A stretch of DNA of 62,625 nucleotides, taken from contig CALVYG010000050.1 of the NCBI GenBank assembly GCA_944372095.1, positions 1 to 62,625 of the forward strand, given 5' to 3'. Under the pieces are notes generated by a model. That model had not been told where the DNA came from. It ran no database searches and saw only the letters and a program-made list of their open reading frames with translations. The stretch is from an uncultured Clostridia bacterium. GTDB taxonomy: Bacteria > Bacillota > Clostridia > Christensenellales > DTU072. Positions 18,601 to 33,600 of the stretch are shown here, in pieces. Position 1 is the first letter of the stretch. Each line of letters opens with the position of its first letter. A program made the position numbers and the translations under genes.

Positions 18601-21600
18601 GACAGGTAAAATTTGAAGACGTGACCGTTATCTGGACGGATTTATTCAAATATTTCGGCACGGATTTATTCGGGTCGGATATGATAAAGTCGGTATATAA
18701 GTTCTTCGGGCTTGACGAAGACGGCCGACCGATGAATTCCGCGAAAGCGTCCGATTCTGCAACGTTAAACGGTGCGTCCAACGCCGGAGGAAGAGCAAAT
18801 AACGCTTCCGGAGACCCCATTACGGCTAAAACTTATATCGACATTCTTTTCCGTAAAGGCGAACTCGGCGTGAGCGTCGCAAAAGCTTCCGTGCTTAACG
18901 TGCTTAATCAGTTTATGGGAATCGATTTAACCGAAGAACTCGAAAACAAAATCGATTTCGATATCGGATTTGCATTGAATTTCGATGACAATTTAGGCGT
19001 TGACATCAACGTTAATCTCTCTAACGGCGACGGTGAAAAGAGTAAAGTAAAAATAGGCGTAGGCGAAGTCAATCTCAGACTTACAAATGAGATAGTTCCG
19101 CCTGTCGAAGAGGATTTCAAATCGGTTGAACAACTGGCAAATATCGGTGCCGCGATAGGCGGTTACGCCGCTTTCGAACTCAGCGGACTTGACGATAAAT
19201 TCAGTTTCGATTATCTCTTCAAAATACTTTACGGATATGCGTTCGACCGTGACCCGGAAATAGGATTGCAGGTCGGAATTGACGAAGGAGATATATTCGC
19301 TCAGACCAATTATCTCGAAATAAGGGCAAATCTTAATCTTGCAACCATAACTTCGTTGCAGAATATCGAACTGTATCTTACCCTGACGTCGAAAGAAAAT
19401 CACGATATTTACGTTTCGATGACGTATTGGCGCGAACTTATGGATGAGATTGCGGAAGAAGCGAGAGATTCTGCCGGTGCGATAGACTACGCATATGCGT
19501 GGGAGCTGCTCAGAAACAGCGTTGACAGCGAATCGGGCGACGGCACGGTTTACGATACCGAAGCGGAAGGACTCGCAAGCGGAAATCCGAGATATTTCGT
19601 TTCCGTAATGGAAGACGTCGAAAATATGGCAAGATTATACGGTGCGATTACCGACGCGGAATTGTACGAAAAACATTGGAACGAATTGTACGGACGCTGC
19701 GGCGATTATTATATGGGCAACGTCATGAGTCTGTATATAACGCTTGAAGAAGGTGACGAAAGCAAAGGTCAAAGCCCGATATACGGCAGAATTTACCTTA
19801 ATTTTGCGTTCCTCGGAGTTGAACCTATCGTTCTCGACGACGTAAGCGAGTTCGTTATAGCGATAGGAAAGAGTTTCGGAATAGATTATTCGAAACTGTT
19901 TATAACCGGTAGCGGAGAAGAAGAGGAAACGGCATCTTCCGCCGCGCCGAGAGCCAATAACGCCGATTCTTCCGACGGAAGCGCCGCGCTTTCCGAAATC
20001 GGAAAATTCCTTATCGGAATAGACGCGAGAAAAAATCACGACGTTATAGTGGCGCAAATAACAAGTGCGGCGCTGTATTCGATACTCACGGGACTAGGAC
20101 TCAGCGGAATCGAGGATTATTTCGGCGAAAACCCCGACGGCGGTTCGGACGACCCGTATTATCCCGGATATTCTCCGGAAATTAAAGTCAATCTGTTCGA
20201 TTATAACGAAGATGAAAAGGAATACGACCTTATAGGTATCGATTTCAATCTTGAAAATCTTCTTGAACTGAAAATAGCTATCGAAACTCCGTCGGTAGAT
20301 ATAGCGCGCGGAAACAAACGCCTTGTAATAAAAGAATACGAGAAAGACGAAAACGGCGCATATAACAATTATTACACCACCATCGACGAAGCGTGGGACA
20401 CGACGTTGAAACTTTCGGTAGAAGGACAGCTCGAACTCGAAGCGAAAGATTCGGATACGCTTAAAGAAGAAGGTGAAATCGAAGGCAGTATGGGTTCGGA
20501 AAAACCCAACGATAATAAAGATAAGCAGACAATCAACGTCGGAGATTTGTTGCGTATATTCCTCGGCGACGATTTCAATATCGACGTAATTATCGATACG
20601 ACGAAGACCGTAAGCGCGGATTTGTATTTCTACATAGACGCAACGGTTAACGTAATGAGTATATATAATCTCATAAGAACGGAAGAAACAACAGGAAAAC
20701 CGATGTACGAAGCGCTCGGATACACCATACCGCAAATTATAAGCGCGGCGGGAGCGGAAGCGTATATCGAAATAGTGTCGAGAGAAAAAGCCGTTGACGC
20801 GGAAGGCGAACCTATCCTTGACCCGGACGGAAACGAAATTATAGAAAAAGAAACGGTTATCGTAGGAATCTATCTTATTAAAGAAAAAGGCGACGACGAC
20901 GAAGAATATCTGTCGTTGTACGTGGATATGGCAAGCTTACATATAAGTCCGATAAAGATAATAAATCTGACCGCAACGGGTTCGGATATATGGGCAAGCC
21001 TGAGCAAATTATTCGGAACGAGCGAAGAGGAAACCGCTGCGGCGAAAGCGCAGGCAGAAAAAGAAGCTCAGCTTGATATGTTCACGCTTTATACCGCGCT
21101 CAAAGCCGCGGATATGGCGGAAAAAGTCGAATTGAAATACAATTCACTCGATGAAATAAAAATTGCGAGCGAGAATCATATAGCTTCATACGGCGGACTC
21201 GGTAAAGGATACGAGGCGCTTAATGCCGCAAGAAAGGATTATAAAGGCGCCGACGGATTGATTGCGTCCAACGCCGACGGCGGAACCCTGGAAGACTTTA
21301 TTGCCATCGTTGTCGGAAACAGATACGGAATGACGGTTACCGCCGTTGCGGGGGTTCTTATAAAAATCCTCGACGAAGGATTCAACGACGTTAAGAGTAT
21401 CAGCCGCAGAGCGTTCGAAACTTTGATGGAGAGCCGTATAGAGGCAGAATACGAGAACGAGAAAAAGGTTTACGAAACCATTGCAAAGAATATGGAATCC
21501 TTGCTTGAAAGCGAAGCGGGAGATAAAGCCAATGCGTGGATAGGGTTATTGGAAAGCAAAACCATACTGCCTGCGCAACAGAAAAACGAAGCGGAAAAAT

Positions 21601-24600
21601 TATACGAAAACGTAGCGGCCAAAGCGTCGGTTGACGGGTATTCGTTATCGAATTCGAGCGACGAAAGAATTTTACAGGCGGTTGCGTGGGACGGATATTA
21701 TTGGACGATAAGCGGCGCGGTATATGACGAAGTCATTTCGGTTTATCCGTTGACTGCGGAAGACGAAAAAACCGTAACGCTCGAAAAATTCAATAAATAT
21801 ACCGGACTTAATATACAGCAGACGGGAGCATTGGGCGGAATTATAGGCGACCTCGGGAACTCTCTCGAACAGGCGCTCGACGATGCCGGAAGCGTTACGC
21901 TTGCCGCCGTAGAATATTCGGATTATTATTCGGAAGCCGCCGCACTGGACGCTTATGTTCAGTATGTCGAAGATATGATTTACGTTCTTGACAGCGTATA
22001 TTCGACGGCGCGTGACCTTAATACGCATCCTACAAACAAAGAAACTTATAATAAGCAGATAGCGTATGACCTTCTGACCGAAAATAACGGAAGCCGTACA
22101 TACAGATTGCCTCCCGCAAAGAACGGTACGACGGAAAGAGATTTCCGTATAAGCACTGCGGATTATACGTTGTTCACGAGTTGGAGACAGGCGTATATTG
22201 ACGGATACGAAGCGACGAGCGACGTTGACGCAAGCGCAAAAACCTGGTCGGATATCGTTTCCAGATATCAGACGGCTTATTCGCAGATTATTTCCGCGCT
22301 TAAATACGTAAACAACAGCGCTTACAATATGTTCAGCGCGATTGGGGAAGAAATTACCGAGTATCCGTTTACGACAACGGTAGCTTCGGGCGTCAGCCAT
22401 TATGAAAATATTACAATAAAAGAAAAATACGACGCGTTTAACGGAACCAAATTCAGTCAGACGTTCAAGGCGTATGTGTGGGAATATCTCGTTGAAACCG
22501 GCGGATTGGAAACAACGCACATAGACGAATTCCTCGGCGCGGCAAGAAATACCATTGCGGGAGACCAGGCAAGATTCAATAACGACGCATACAGATACTA
22601 TGCCTGGGCGTCGTATTATGCCGACGTTAAAAACATTTCCGAAAAAGGTTACGGATATATTATAGAAAGAAACTGCAAGTACGTTCTCGACAGCGCAATT
22701 ACAGAGCTCGATATAGTATATCATATCGAGTTCGAAGACGGCGACAAAGACGCATCCGGACTTACTACCTGGACGCTTGTCAAATTCGAAGACGAATTAT
22801 CGGTAACTCTGGACGAAATTTACGAAAATTCGTATTCAGATATACCTGACGCGATAATAAATACCGCGAACGGCGTCGGAACTGCGCAGGTCGGACTTCT
22901 TCATGAAGATAAGTTAATCAGCGTAAGAGCTTGGCTCGGTAACTTTGAAATAGGTCTTGCTTTCGTCAGAGCCGGACTTTATCTCGACGATTATAAACTT
23001 GACAAACCCGTATATACGAAACAGGAAATTACCGAAACCGGCATGTATGAACAGGGAATGGAAACGCAGTATATAAGCGATTATCTCGCGTCCAAACCCG
23101 TTGATTACTTTGCCGATTTCAATGCCGATTTCAAATATGTATACGCTTCGCTCGAACTCGATTTCAGCCTCGATGTTGACCAGACCACTTACAACCTCGA
23201 AAAACTTATCGATAAACTGATGACCGAACTCGGACTTAATATCGAACTAAACGGCAATCTTATCGGTCTCAATCTTATATTACAGACGCTTGAAAGCATT
23301 TCAAAGGATTTCCGTCTGGAAATAGAAGCAAGAACAAATCTGTTTGATTTATTTGAAGGCGGATTCAGTACAACCGACCTTGCAATAACGCTTTATGCGC
23401 TTGAAGGAAGCGGCGAAAGAAAAGTATTACAGATAGCGCTCGGGTCTTATATCGACGAAGAAGACGGGGAAGCCAAAAACTTCGTATATGTGGATTTCAG
23501 CAGATTCAATATCCAGCATCTCATAATAAGAGACGCAATAGAATATGTGAGAAATCTTCTGAGCGGAGGAGCTGCGCAGGCGCTCGCGCCTTACGACCCT
23601 GATTACGTAACTTCAATCGGCGGACTTATCGGCAGTGCGGCGGCGTACGGCGCAATGAAAGACCTCGCGTCACAGGCGTCGGGGGACGCTTCCGAGAACG
23701 AAGCCGTTACCATTGAGCTCAGTAACGCGGGATTGACCACGACGATTGCTTCCGGAGCAATTTATGCGTTACTTAATTTTGCAGGACTAGGAATAATCGA
23801 AGATTACGCAAGTCAGGCCGTCGATATCGAACTCGGCGTCGATATATTTGCGGTTGACGACGATATGGTTAACGAAGATTTCGACGATTCCGACAGAGAC
23901 CTTATCAGACTTTCAATTGCGCTTAACTCTCTCGGAGAAGAGGGCGAAGGCACTGATTCAACCGGCGTAAGACTCGATTTCGGAATTCATACGTTAAATC
24001 TGTCTCTTGACCAGAACGAATTCGTTCTGGGAGCGGAAAGCAACGCAAGTCTTGAAAACAGCCTTGAACTTCCCGTAGACGAGAACGGGAATAAGCTTTA
24101 TGCGGAAATAAGCGAAGAATTACCGAATATCGTTTTATCCACGACGCTCGAACTGCAATTCAAAGCCGAAGAGATAGGCGAACAGGACTTCAATAAATCT
24201 CCCGTTACCGAAATACTCAATTCTCTTACCGAAGAAGGAAATCTCGCTTCGGTAATAGGACAGATACTGTTTGAAATCTACGATAACCACGATATGACGG
24301 TGGCTATCGATATAGGCGCGGATATCGACGTGGGCGACGGCTCCGACTCGGATTTCCTCACGCACATAATAGAAGGCTCTACCGTAAGAATACAGATAAG
24401 AGCATGGCATACGTCCGACGAAGACGATTCTCTAGGGGACGAAGAAGCGCAAAATAAGGTTTGGGCAACCATTACTTACTATGACGGAAGCCTTTATATA
24501 GATTTAAGCGAACTCGGGATTCAGAAAATCCGTCTTGACGACGCGGCTTCGCTAGTTTTCGGAGAAGGGGAAGAAGCGGAAAACCGTTGGAATTCCATTG

Positions 24601-27600
24601 CCGAAGCCTGGTATGCCACGACAAGCGGGCTTGTGAGTAAATCTCTTCTCGGCGCGACGATTTACGGCGACAGAGACGGTATTTACCTTATGATAGAGAA
24701 AGCGGCGATAAATTCTCTCATCGGTATTCTCGGATTCGGCGATTTATCGATATTCTCCGACGCATTGGTCGAGCTTTATATCGAGGCGATACAGGTAGGC
24801 GGAGACGCTATCAGTTTAGGTCTCGGATTGAACGTCGCGGTGGATTCGGCAGGTAATATTTTCACCGACAGAGACGGGATTTTAGATTCCGGCAGAGGCG
24901 ACAGCGACGTCAACGCGACGATGGTTCTCCATGTAGGCGTAAGAGGCATTTATATCGGGTTCAGAAATCTCGAAGACTGGTCGCCGGAGTCGCCCACGGA
25001 ATTCAAAGAGTTGAAAGAAGTTAACGCGCTTACTTTCGGGGCGAGCGTCTATATAGATATCGGGGACGAAAAGGGAACCTACGAACTTAAAGAAATTATC
25101 GTAACGTTGCTTGAAAAGATGGATATCAATCTCAATCTTTCGAAAGAACTTCAAGCGGTTATAGATATTCTCGACAGCAAAGAAGTGAGATTTGAAATTT
25201 CCGTCGATATCGATTTTGAAATCGGAACGCTTATAAACGATATTATTTCCGGAACGAAAGGATTCGGCGACATTCTGCCCGAAGATTTAACTACATTGCT
25301 TACGCAGTTACAGGCAAAACTCACGGTAAGCATAATCCGCGAAGGGAAAGAAACGAGAAATATAGTAATATCCTTTATTCGCGGAGACGTTTACATTGAC
25401 TTGACGGGACTTAATAAAACTCTCGGCAAAGGTAAGATATCCGGCGCGGTAGACATTATAAGCGGTCTGCTCGGCGGGGAAGACAGCGCTTCGTACGTTG
25501 CCGAACAGGCGTCGGTTATGACTGAGAGCGTGTCAGAATTCGTTTACGCGCTTGCGGAAGCCAAAAACGGTTCGCCCACAATGACCGATGAAGAGCTTGC
25601 GGCTCAGTATATAAAAATGACATTGAGCGGAAAGGACGGACTCGCGATTACCGTTGTTTACGGCGCGGTAAAGAGCGTTGTAAGATATATTCTCGGCAGC
25701 GAAGGGCTCGGAGACATCATCGATATGGTTTCCCTCGTAAGCAATCCTACCGCAGGACTTACTTTCGGATATGACGTTGAGCTCGGGTTGAGGCTCACCG
25801 TTCCTTCCACGGTATTTAACGATAACGATTTCAATCAGATGAATACGCTTATTTCCGAAGCCAAAAATTATTTCGGTATGACTTCCGATAAAATCGAAAT
25901 GTTCACTTCGGATATGTTCATAGACGAAAATAACGCAGGGCAGGGATATCTTTATCAGATAAATTCCGACGGAATGACCGTCAACGATTTTGCGCGTGAA
26001 ATGGCGGCGTTTACCGATATTTATGCGCTTTATACCGTAAGCGACGCGGAAAAAGCTTCCGGATATTATGATTTTGACATTAAAGGGTTGATACCGGAAA
26101 CGGTAATTGCAAACTTCAAATCGAGATACAAATTCTACGACGAAGAAGATTGCAAAATAGCGGCGTACGATTATCTCCTCATAAAGAGTTACGACGGAAA
26201 GGTTAATGTGACTTCCGAAGAAGAAGCGAAAGCGGTAACAGCGTTCAGACAGTATATTTACGGCGATGAAACAGAAAATACGCCTGCGGCAAAGCCTTTG
26301 TTTGTTTCGTATATGGAAAAAACATACGGTATAAATAAGGAAGCGGCAGACGATATAATGCTTGCGGCGTTGAAAGATTTCGTAACGGCATATCTTAAAG
26401 GCCTGCTAATTGCGCGCGACGCATGGTTAAGGCTTATAGGCGACGAAATATCCGACGTGAGCGGACTGATTATCCACAGCGACGAGTACGATGAAATTTA
26501 CGACGAATTACTGGTTGAAGCGTGGAACGAAAAAGTTGCCGAAATCGACGAGAGTCTTGCCGAAGTTTCAGGAAACTTAACCGAACAGAATATGGACGAA
26601 TATGCGCAGGCGGCGCTTGAAAAAGCATACCTTCTTTATGCTATGGAATATGCCGTCGGAGTTGCGGGAGACAGACCGGTAGAAGCGGTTGCTTACGAAA
26701 GATGGGCGGAGCTTTTGGAAGACGACGCGGCGGCAGACGTCGACGGTATGCGCAACGACAGCGAGATACTTTATAAACAGAAACTTTGGAAAGACGTTAC
26801 GGTTTACAGTTATGCCGACCCCAAAGCCGTTGCCATTACGGTTAAAGGCAATCTGACCGACGAAATCGACGTCGGGGGAAGAGATGCCGAGGCTGCTTTT
26901 GACGAAGCGGGAGATTTCCTGAGTGCCGTTACAAGCGGTATTGAAGCTTATGCTCTTGACGTACTTACAGGCGCAGACGCGTCCGGCGGCAGGGTCGTTC
27001 TCGATACCGATACGGAAATCAATCTCGCTTTCGATATCGTTTTCGATATGAAAAATGCGGCTGTCGACGTTAAAAATATTTTCGGCGGCGTGCCGGGCGA
27101 AGTTCTGAGACAGGTTCTTGCTTATATTGGTAAAGAACTTTATGAAGCGGGTTACGCTATCCCGGGACTTAACGAAGGACAGGCTCCGTCGGAATCGGAT
27201 TACAGACGGCTTTTCGACGAAAAATACGCTTTAAACAAAGCCGTTCTCGTGCAGTTCCTCGAAGGAAGCGAGATTTATACCAATTATCTCGATAAATCGT
27301 TCAGCGCCGAGGCATGGGACGAGCTGATAGGCGGTCTCGATTTTGACGCGGCGACGGAAGAAGAATTCCTTGCAAATGTCGAAACGTATATCTCGGGTAC
27401 GGCTATAAGCGGAAAACTTTATACGAGTCTGATGGAAACAGACAAAGAAGTTCTTTTCTATGTACTTAAAAATATCTATTACGATTACAACAAAGCCAAG
27501 GAAGAAATATCATCCGAAGGCGGAAGCGTAACGGACGAAATTCTTACCGACGTATTCAAAGGCGTTACGGTGAAAATATACGCGCCTAACGCGATAACCT

Positions 27601-30600
27601 CCGTTATCGAAGGAATGGTGGTTGCCGGATTTACCGAAAACAACGTTTATAATATGGCATTGTCGTATCTTACGGCGAAAACCACTCTGAAAACTACTTC
27701 TGCAAATGTGTTTGAAGAGATAGAATCTTCTGTGGAAGGATTGGGGATAACCGATGAAATTCTCGGATATGCGGTAGCTTACGGAATTCTGCTGAAATTG
27801 TCCGAAAGTTCGGCGGATACCGGATTGGTTGCGGCGGCGGATTTGTGCAGAGCATCCTATCTTTCATTCAATCTTGACGGGAAATACATAACGGGGAACA
27901 ACGGAATACTTACAGCCGACGATTTTGCCCGTATTGCGGCATTGATGTATGCCGACGCGGAACTTATTCATAAGGCTGAGCTCGAACTTGCCGCTTACTA
28001 TTTCGGATTGCAGGGAGATTTAATCTCGATATCGGCAGAAAGCGGTTGGGATGAAAACGCAGTTTCCGCGCTTGAAGTGCTTAAAGATGCGAATACGGAA
28101 AATTCGCCCGAGAACGCGCTTAAAGACGCCGCTTATATCAAAATTCTGAGAAGTTCGACAACTGCGGATATGTATGAAGAATATGTTGCGGTGAGAAGCA
28201 GTCTCGTATTTGAGCTTATTTATCGCAGTTCGGAAAAAATACGTGACGATTTGAAGAATATAATTCTCGTATCTGCAAATCAGACTATCGACAATATGGC
28301 AAGTTCGCTTATAGGTACGACATCTTCGTTCAATAAAGAAAACGTCGAAATATACTATGAGATTTACGGTGAAGAATACAGCAAGGCGTTAGGGGAACTC
28401 GTTCTCGATATTTATGAAGAGAGCGTGGGAAGCGGGAACGAGAGTATAAGTCCCGTAATAGACGAAACGCTGCGTACGATGGTATACGAAATTCTTTATG
28501 ACAAAATGAGTCTTAAAGAAAATGCCGCGGCGATAATAGCAATGTACCGCGAGGCGGAGCAAATCGCGGCAAGTCTTGACAGTGGCGATTATGAAATGCT
28601 CAAAGAATTCTATTACGAATTCGACGGGGATATAAGGGATTTCGTTACCGTTAAAGGGAACTTACCTTCGGTAGTTGAAGAAATACTCGCAAACGAAACG
28701 TATACCAAGAACGCAACTTTGGGAGAGCTTACAAGTAAGGAAACGCTCGAATATTACAAGGCGCTTGTATCAACGCTTTCGGAAGACGCTGATAAAGTTA
28801 TCACGGCTAATCTGAAAGACGAAATAAATAAGACAAGCAGCGAAACGCAAAGTGTGGTAAGCGCGCTTTATGAAGAAATACAGGCATATTTCTCCCAAGA
28901 CGAAGGAGGAGTATTTGCAAATCTTACCGGAACGGCAACGCCGAAGGAAATTGACGATTCGGGAACTTCAAGTTGGGAAAACAAAGTAATGACCGAAACC
29001 GTAGAATACGAAGTAGAGTATAAGATGAGCGTTCCGGGAAATAAGAACTCGTCTATTCTTTCAGGTTCTGCTTCGATATGGAGAATAATGGGTCTTGATA
29101 CAATTCTCAAAAATCCCGTACAAAAAGAAGACCAGGGAACGAAAATAGTTTTACAATCCGGAGAAGCGGTACCCGCAGAATGGTATACTTCTTCCGATAA
29201 AACGGCAGAGCCGTGGGTAAAGACGAGTTATGAAACAATGGCACCCAAAACCTTTACCATAACATTCCAATACGCACAGGAAAATGAAGATTATCCCGAT
29301 GACAGCGGAAAGGAAACGCAAGCGGCGTTGGAAGCGCAGGAAAAAGCGCTGAATGAATATCTGCAAACAGACGAATATAAGGCATTGGTAGCGGAAGCGG
29401 ATGCTCTTGTTAAGAATCAATTGGAAGAAGACCTCGAAGACGTCAGACTTTTCCTCGGCACGCTTCTGGGAACGGTCAGCGTTCCTAACAACGGATACTA
29501 TGATTTCCCGAGGACAAGCGGCGGAAAGAATCTGACATTCGTCAATCTTATCGAAGAGGCATCAAATGCGGCAGATTTATACGGTTATGCCGAAAAAGCG
29601 ATAAACGCGCTCAACGCATGGAGATTGGAAAGAGTGGCGGAAAACCCGGAAACCGCAACGTTTGCGACATTCTCTTTGCAGGCGCTTCAATACTATTATA
29701 ACGCCATAAAACCGTCGGAAAACAGAGATTACGTAAAACAATACCGTCAGATAGAAGCGTTAATCAATTCCGTCAATTCTTTAAAAGACGTTAACAAACT
29801 TTCCGACCTTAATACTGCGGATACGCCTAAGATTGAGGAAAAGAAAAAAGTTGCGGATAACATTTACGAAATAATGAACCGTATCAAGTTTGCCGAGGGT
29901 GTAACGCCGGCTACGCCGGAAAAAGTGCGTGAGCTTGTTTACGAGTATTATCAGCTTTACGGCAATCTTACCGACGGAATATGGATGCAGGAAGAAACCG
30001 TCAAGACAAGCAAGGGAAGAACGCTTTGGAAGATACTTGAAGACGTAGCGGCGGAGACCGAGACGTTAACGTTCGAATATTACGGACAGACTATATACCG
30101 CTTGCTTGACAGAATGGTAGAACAGGGAAAAACGCTTAACGACGGTACGCAACTCAGAACTACCGAAGAGTGGTATGAAATTGTAGCCGAAATGAGAAAA
30201 TCTTCAAGCGAAAAAGAAAAAGAAATTTTTGACCGCGTACTTTATACGGTAATACTTTATACGTGTATGGACGAGGCGACGACTTCGGAAAAAGACAAAG
30301 AAACGGTAATTTCCCTCCCCAACGCGGCGGAAACCCTGTTTATGACCAGAGAAGAGCTTGCGATTTTTGCACAGATATTCTATGACAAAATCAAAGAACG
30401 TAACGGCGGTTATTACCCGTTCGATTATACGTTATCGGTTTACGGCGAGTTCTTCGGCACGCAAAGCGACGAAAGGACGTCTTATATCGCAGCCAATGCC
30501 GAGTCTATTATCGGAAGCGCCGTAAACATACAGAACAATGCGACTTATTCGAGCGGTATTGCGGGAACAAGACCTAGTGTAATTAAAGCAAACCTCGCTC

Positions 30601-33600
30601 AATATTTTGTCGATATTCTTGCTTCTGTCGACGGCTTGCCGACAGACGACGGATTCGTGAAAGTTATCACGGATGCGGCTAAAAAAGCATACGACGCAGG
30701 GTTAAGCGGCGATGACGCCGGCGCTTATTCGCTTTATGTATTATTTAACTATGTATACGGTCAGAATAATTCCGTAACATATCCCAATAACGACGTCGAA
30801 ATGCATTTAACTAACGCATGGAACGCCTATAACACATTTGTAAACGGAACGGACGGAAGCGGGTACACGTTAAACGGAGAAACTCTTACGTGGTTCGAAT
30901 TGCTGTGCGGTCGCGAAACGGATAAGGGATACGTCGCAGACAGAAATTCGGCGTTCGTGAATGCTTATACATTCCTGGCGGACAAATCCGACTATGAATC
31001 TGAAAATACGCCTTATGACGAAATATATAATGCCGTATATTCGGATTTCAGAGCAATATATTCCGAAGTAATGGTACCCGGAGCAAGCTTATCGGATATT
31101 ACCGGTATTAACGACATTATCAAAAAGACGGAAGGAATAGCTTATGACGCGCAGTATACCGATTTTGTAAAACTGGCGAAACTCGTTGCGGAATCTTATG
31201 ATACCGCCGTTAAAAACCTGTCCGCACTTGACGAAAGTTACGGTCTTACCGAAGAAGATATTGCAGTTTACGCGGGAATGCTTGCAGTTCGTGAAATACT
31301 TTGTGCGGTTTACGGTGCGGATTCGATAAATCTTACATTACGCGGTGCGGTTTCAAATTTTGCGATAGTTAAAGTTTTCTCTGAATTTACTTCCTATGTT
31401 CTCGATACCAAGGTTGGGGAAAGCGACTATTCTACGATATTCAATATGACCGGGGCGTTGGACGCAACGTTCTATGACGATTATATTCTTTATCCGAACG
31501 AAAGAACGGGTGCCGTCAAGACGATATTCGACGGAATTACGGCAATTCAGAATAAAGAAATTGCGTTCAGGGACGCGGTTGAATCCTATGTGGTTAATAT
31601 CTTTGTGGAAACCGACGCTCTTACGGCATTGTTTAATGAATTGAAAGCGAAACTCGGAAAAGACGTAAATAGCTTTATAAACGAAAACATTGAGAACGGA
31701 TATAAGGCCGCAGCTGAGTTTGTAGGGCTGATTACTTCGAAAGATTACGGTATAACCGGATTAACGGATATTGTAAAAGCCGTGTTTGCCGGATATACGT
31801 CGGTAACGGAAACTCCCGTATATCTGGTATACAAATACAACAGATATCGCAATCTGCTTTCGGTTGATTTTGAAAATCTTTATAATGCGCTGAATTCTTC
31901 GGCAGACGAAACCGACAAGAGTTTTGTAGAAGGATATACAGAAATTGTCGGCGGGACTGACCTTGAAAAAGCGTTGGCTTTGATAGAACTTGTCGATGCA
32001 ATAAGCGGCCAAGATTACGAAATAGCAGACGAGACGGCGAAGAAACTTTATGAAAATGTTTATGCCGTAATAAATATGTGTTACAATGCGTCGACATATC
32101 TAACCGAAGATATGTGGAAATCTTATTACGGCGGAGTAAGTCTTGAAAATCTTGCCGATTACTTTGACGAAGCTTATAAAGCCGTTACTTCGGATACGAC
32201 CGATAAAGCTTTAATCGAAGCTCTGGACGAAGCGACGAAGAAAGAACTGGAGGACGCATATTCGTTACAGGCAACCTCGCAGAACGATAACGTAAAGGCA
32301 AAAGCAATGTTTACTCTCGTTAACGTTATCCCTGCCGATACCGAATTTAATTCGGTAAAAGCAAAAACCGTTATCGATAAAGCAAGGGAAGTTCTGGACA
32401 GATGTGAGATAACCGAGGAATCGTTTGATTGTACCGCAACGGAATGGCGTAAACAATACGGCGGACCGGAAAGCGATTATCCGCAAATCATAGAGGCCTT
32501 GGAAAGAAAGACGTTGCTTGAAAATATCAACAGCGGGTCGGCAGACAAGCCGTTGGAAGAATTGATAGAAGAACTTCTCGGTAGTCTCGAATTTACAGAT
32601 ATGGCGGATTATCTCGACGAATATATCGATACCGTCAAATATAATGCGAGAAAAGAAACGACCGATTTTGCCGAAAGCACGGAAATGATAGAAAGAGCGT
32701 TTGCCAAGACGTACAATGCGGCGGCGGAAACGCGCAAAGATATTGCGGAAATCGACCTCGGCGCGGGAGTCGAGTTGTCAAAAATTTACGTCGGAGCGGA
32801 GGTTGACCCCGACGGAATAAGAGACGACCTTGTGCCCGAACTCGAACAGAGCGAATACGTGGATTACGATAAAATGCAGCTGTATCTCAGTTTCGGAGGA
32901 TTCTTCTCGTTCGGATTCGGCGAAGGCAGAACGGATATTGCGGAAATAGTAAATATCGTATTCGGAAGTCTCAATATAAGCGAAATTTATCTCGAATTCC
33001 TCAAAACGCATATTATGTACGGTTCGCTTAAAGCGGAAATAGCGCTTGATATAGCAAAAGCGTTAAGCGAAGACGAGGAACAGGTTAAAGAATCTCTTGC
33101 CGCGTCGATAGTTATGGAATATGCGCTTATCGATAACGACGAAAGAGGCGAAACCAAGAGATTCGAACAACAGATAATTGCAATATACGTTTATAACGGT
33201 TCGATTTATCTCAGTATCGAGTTACTGGATATGAAACTGAATCTGCAACTCGAATTCGACGCGATGAGTTATCTGCTCGGATTATTGGGAATAGCGGATG
33301 ACGAAGAAACCGCCACCGAAAATCTCAGTATGCTCAATGCCGCGATAAGTTCGATTATGAACGGCTGGGACGGAGAAACCGCGCTTGAAAAAGGAACGCC
33401 GCTCGGACAGCTTCTTAACGCTTCGGCAACGAAGAACAGTAAAGACGTGCTCGAAGCGCTTATAAGAATAGACAGCGGAGAAGCGGGGCTTATACTTACG
33501 GTAGATATCCTGCTCGAAGCGTTGAACCTGCTTCTTAACGATAACGAAGCAACCGACCAGCTCAACGACCTTATACTGATGATATTTACTTCGGGAAGCG

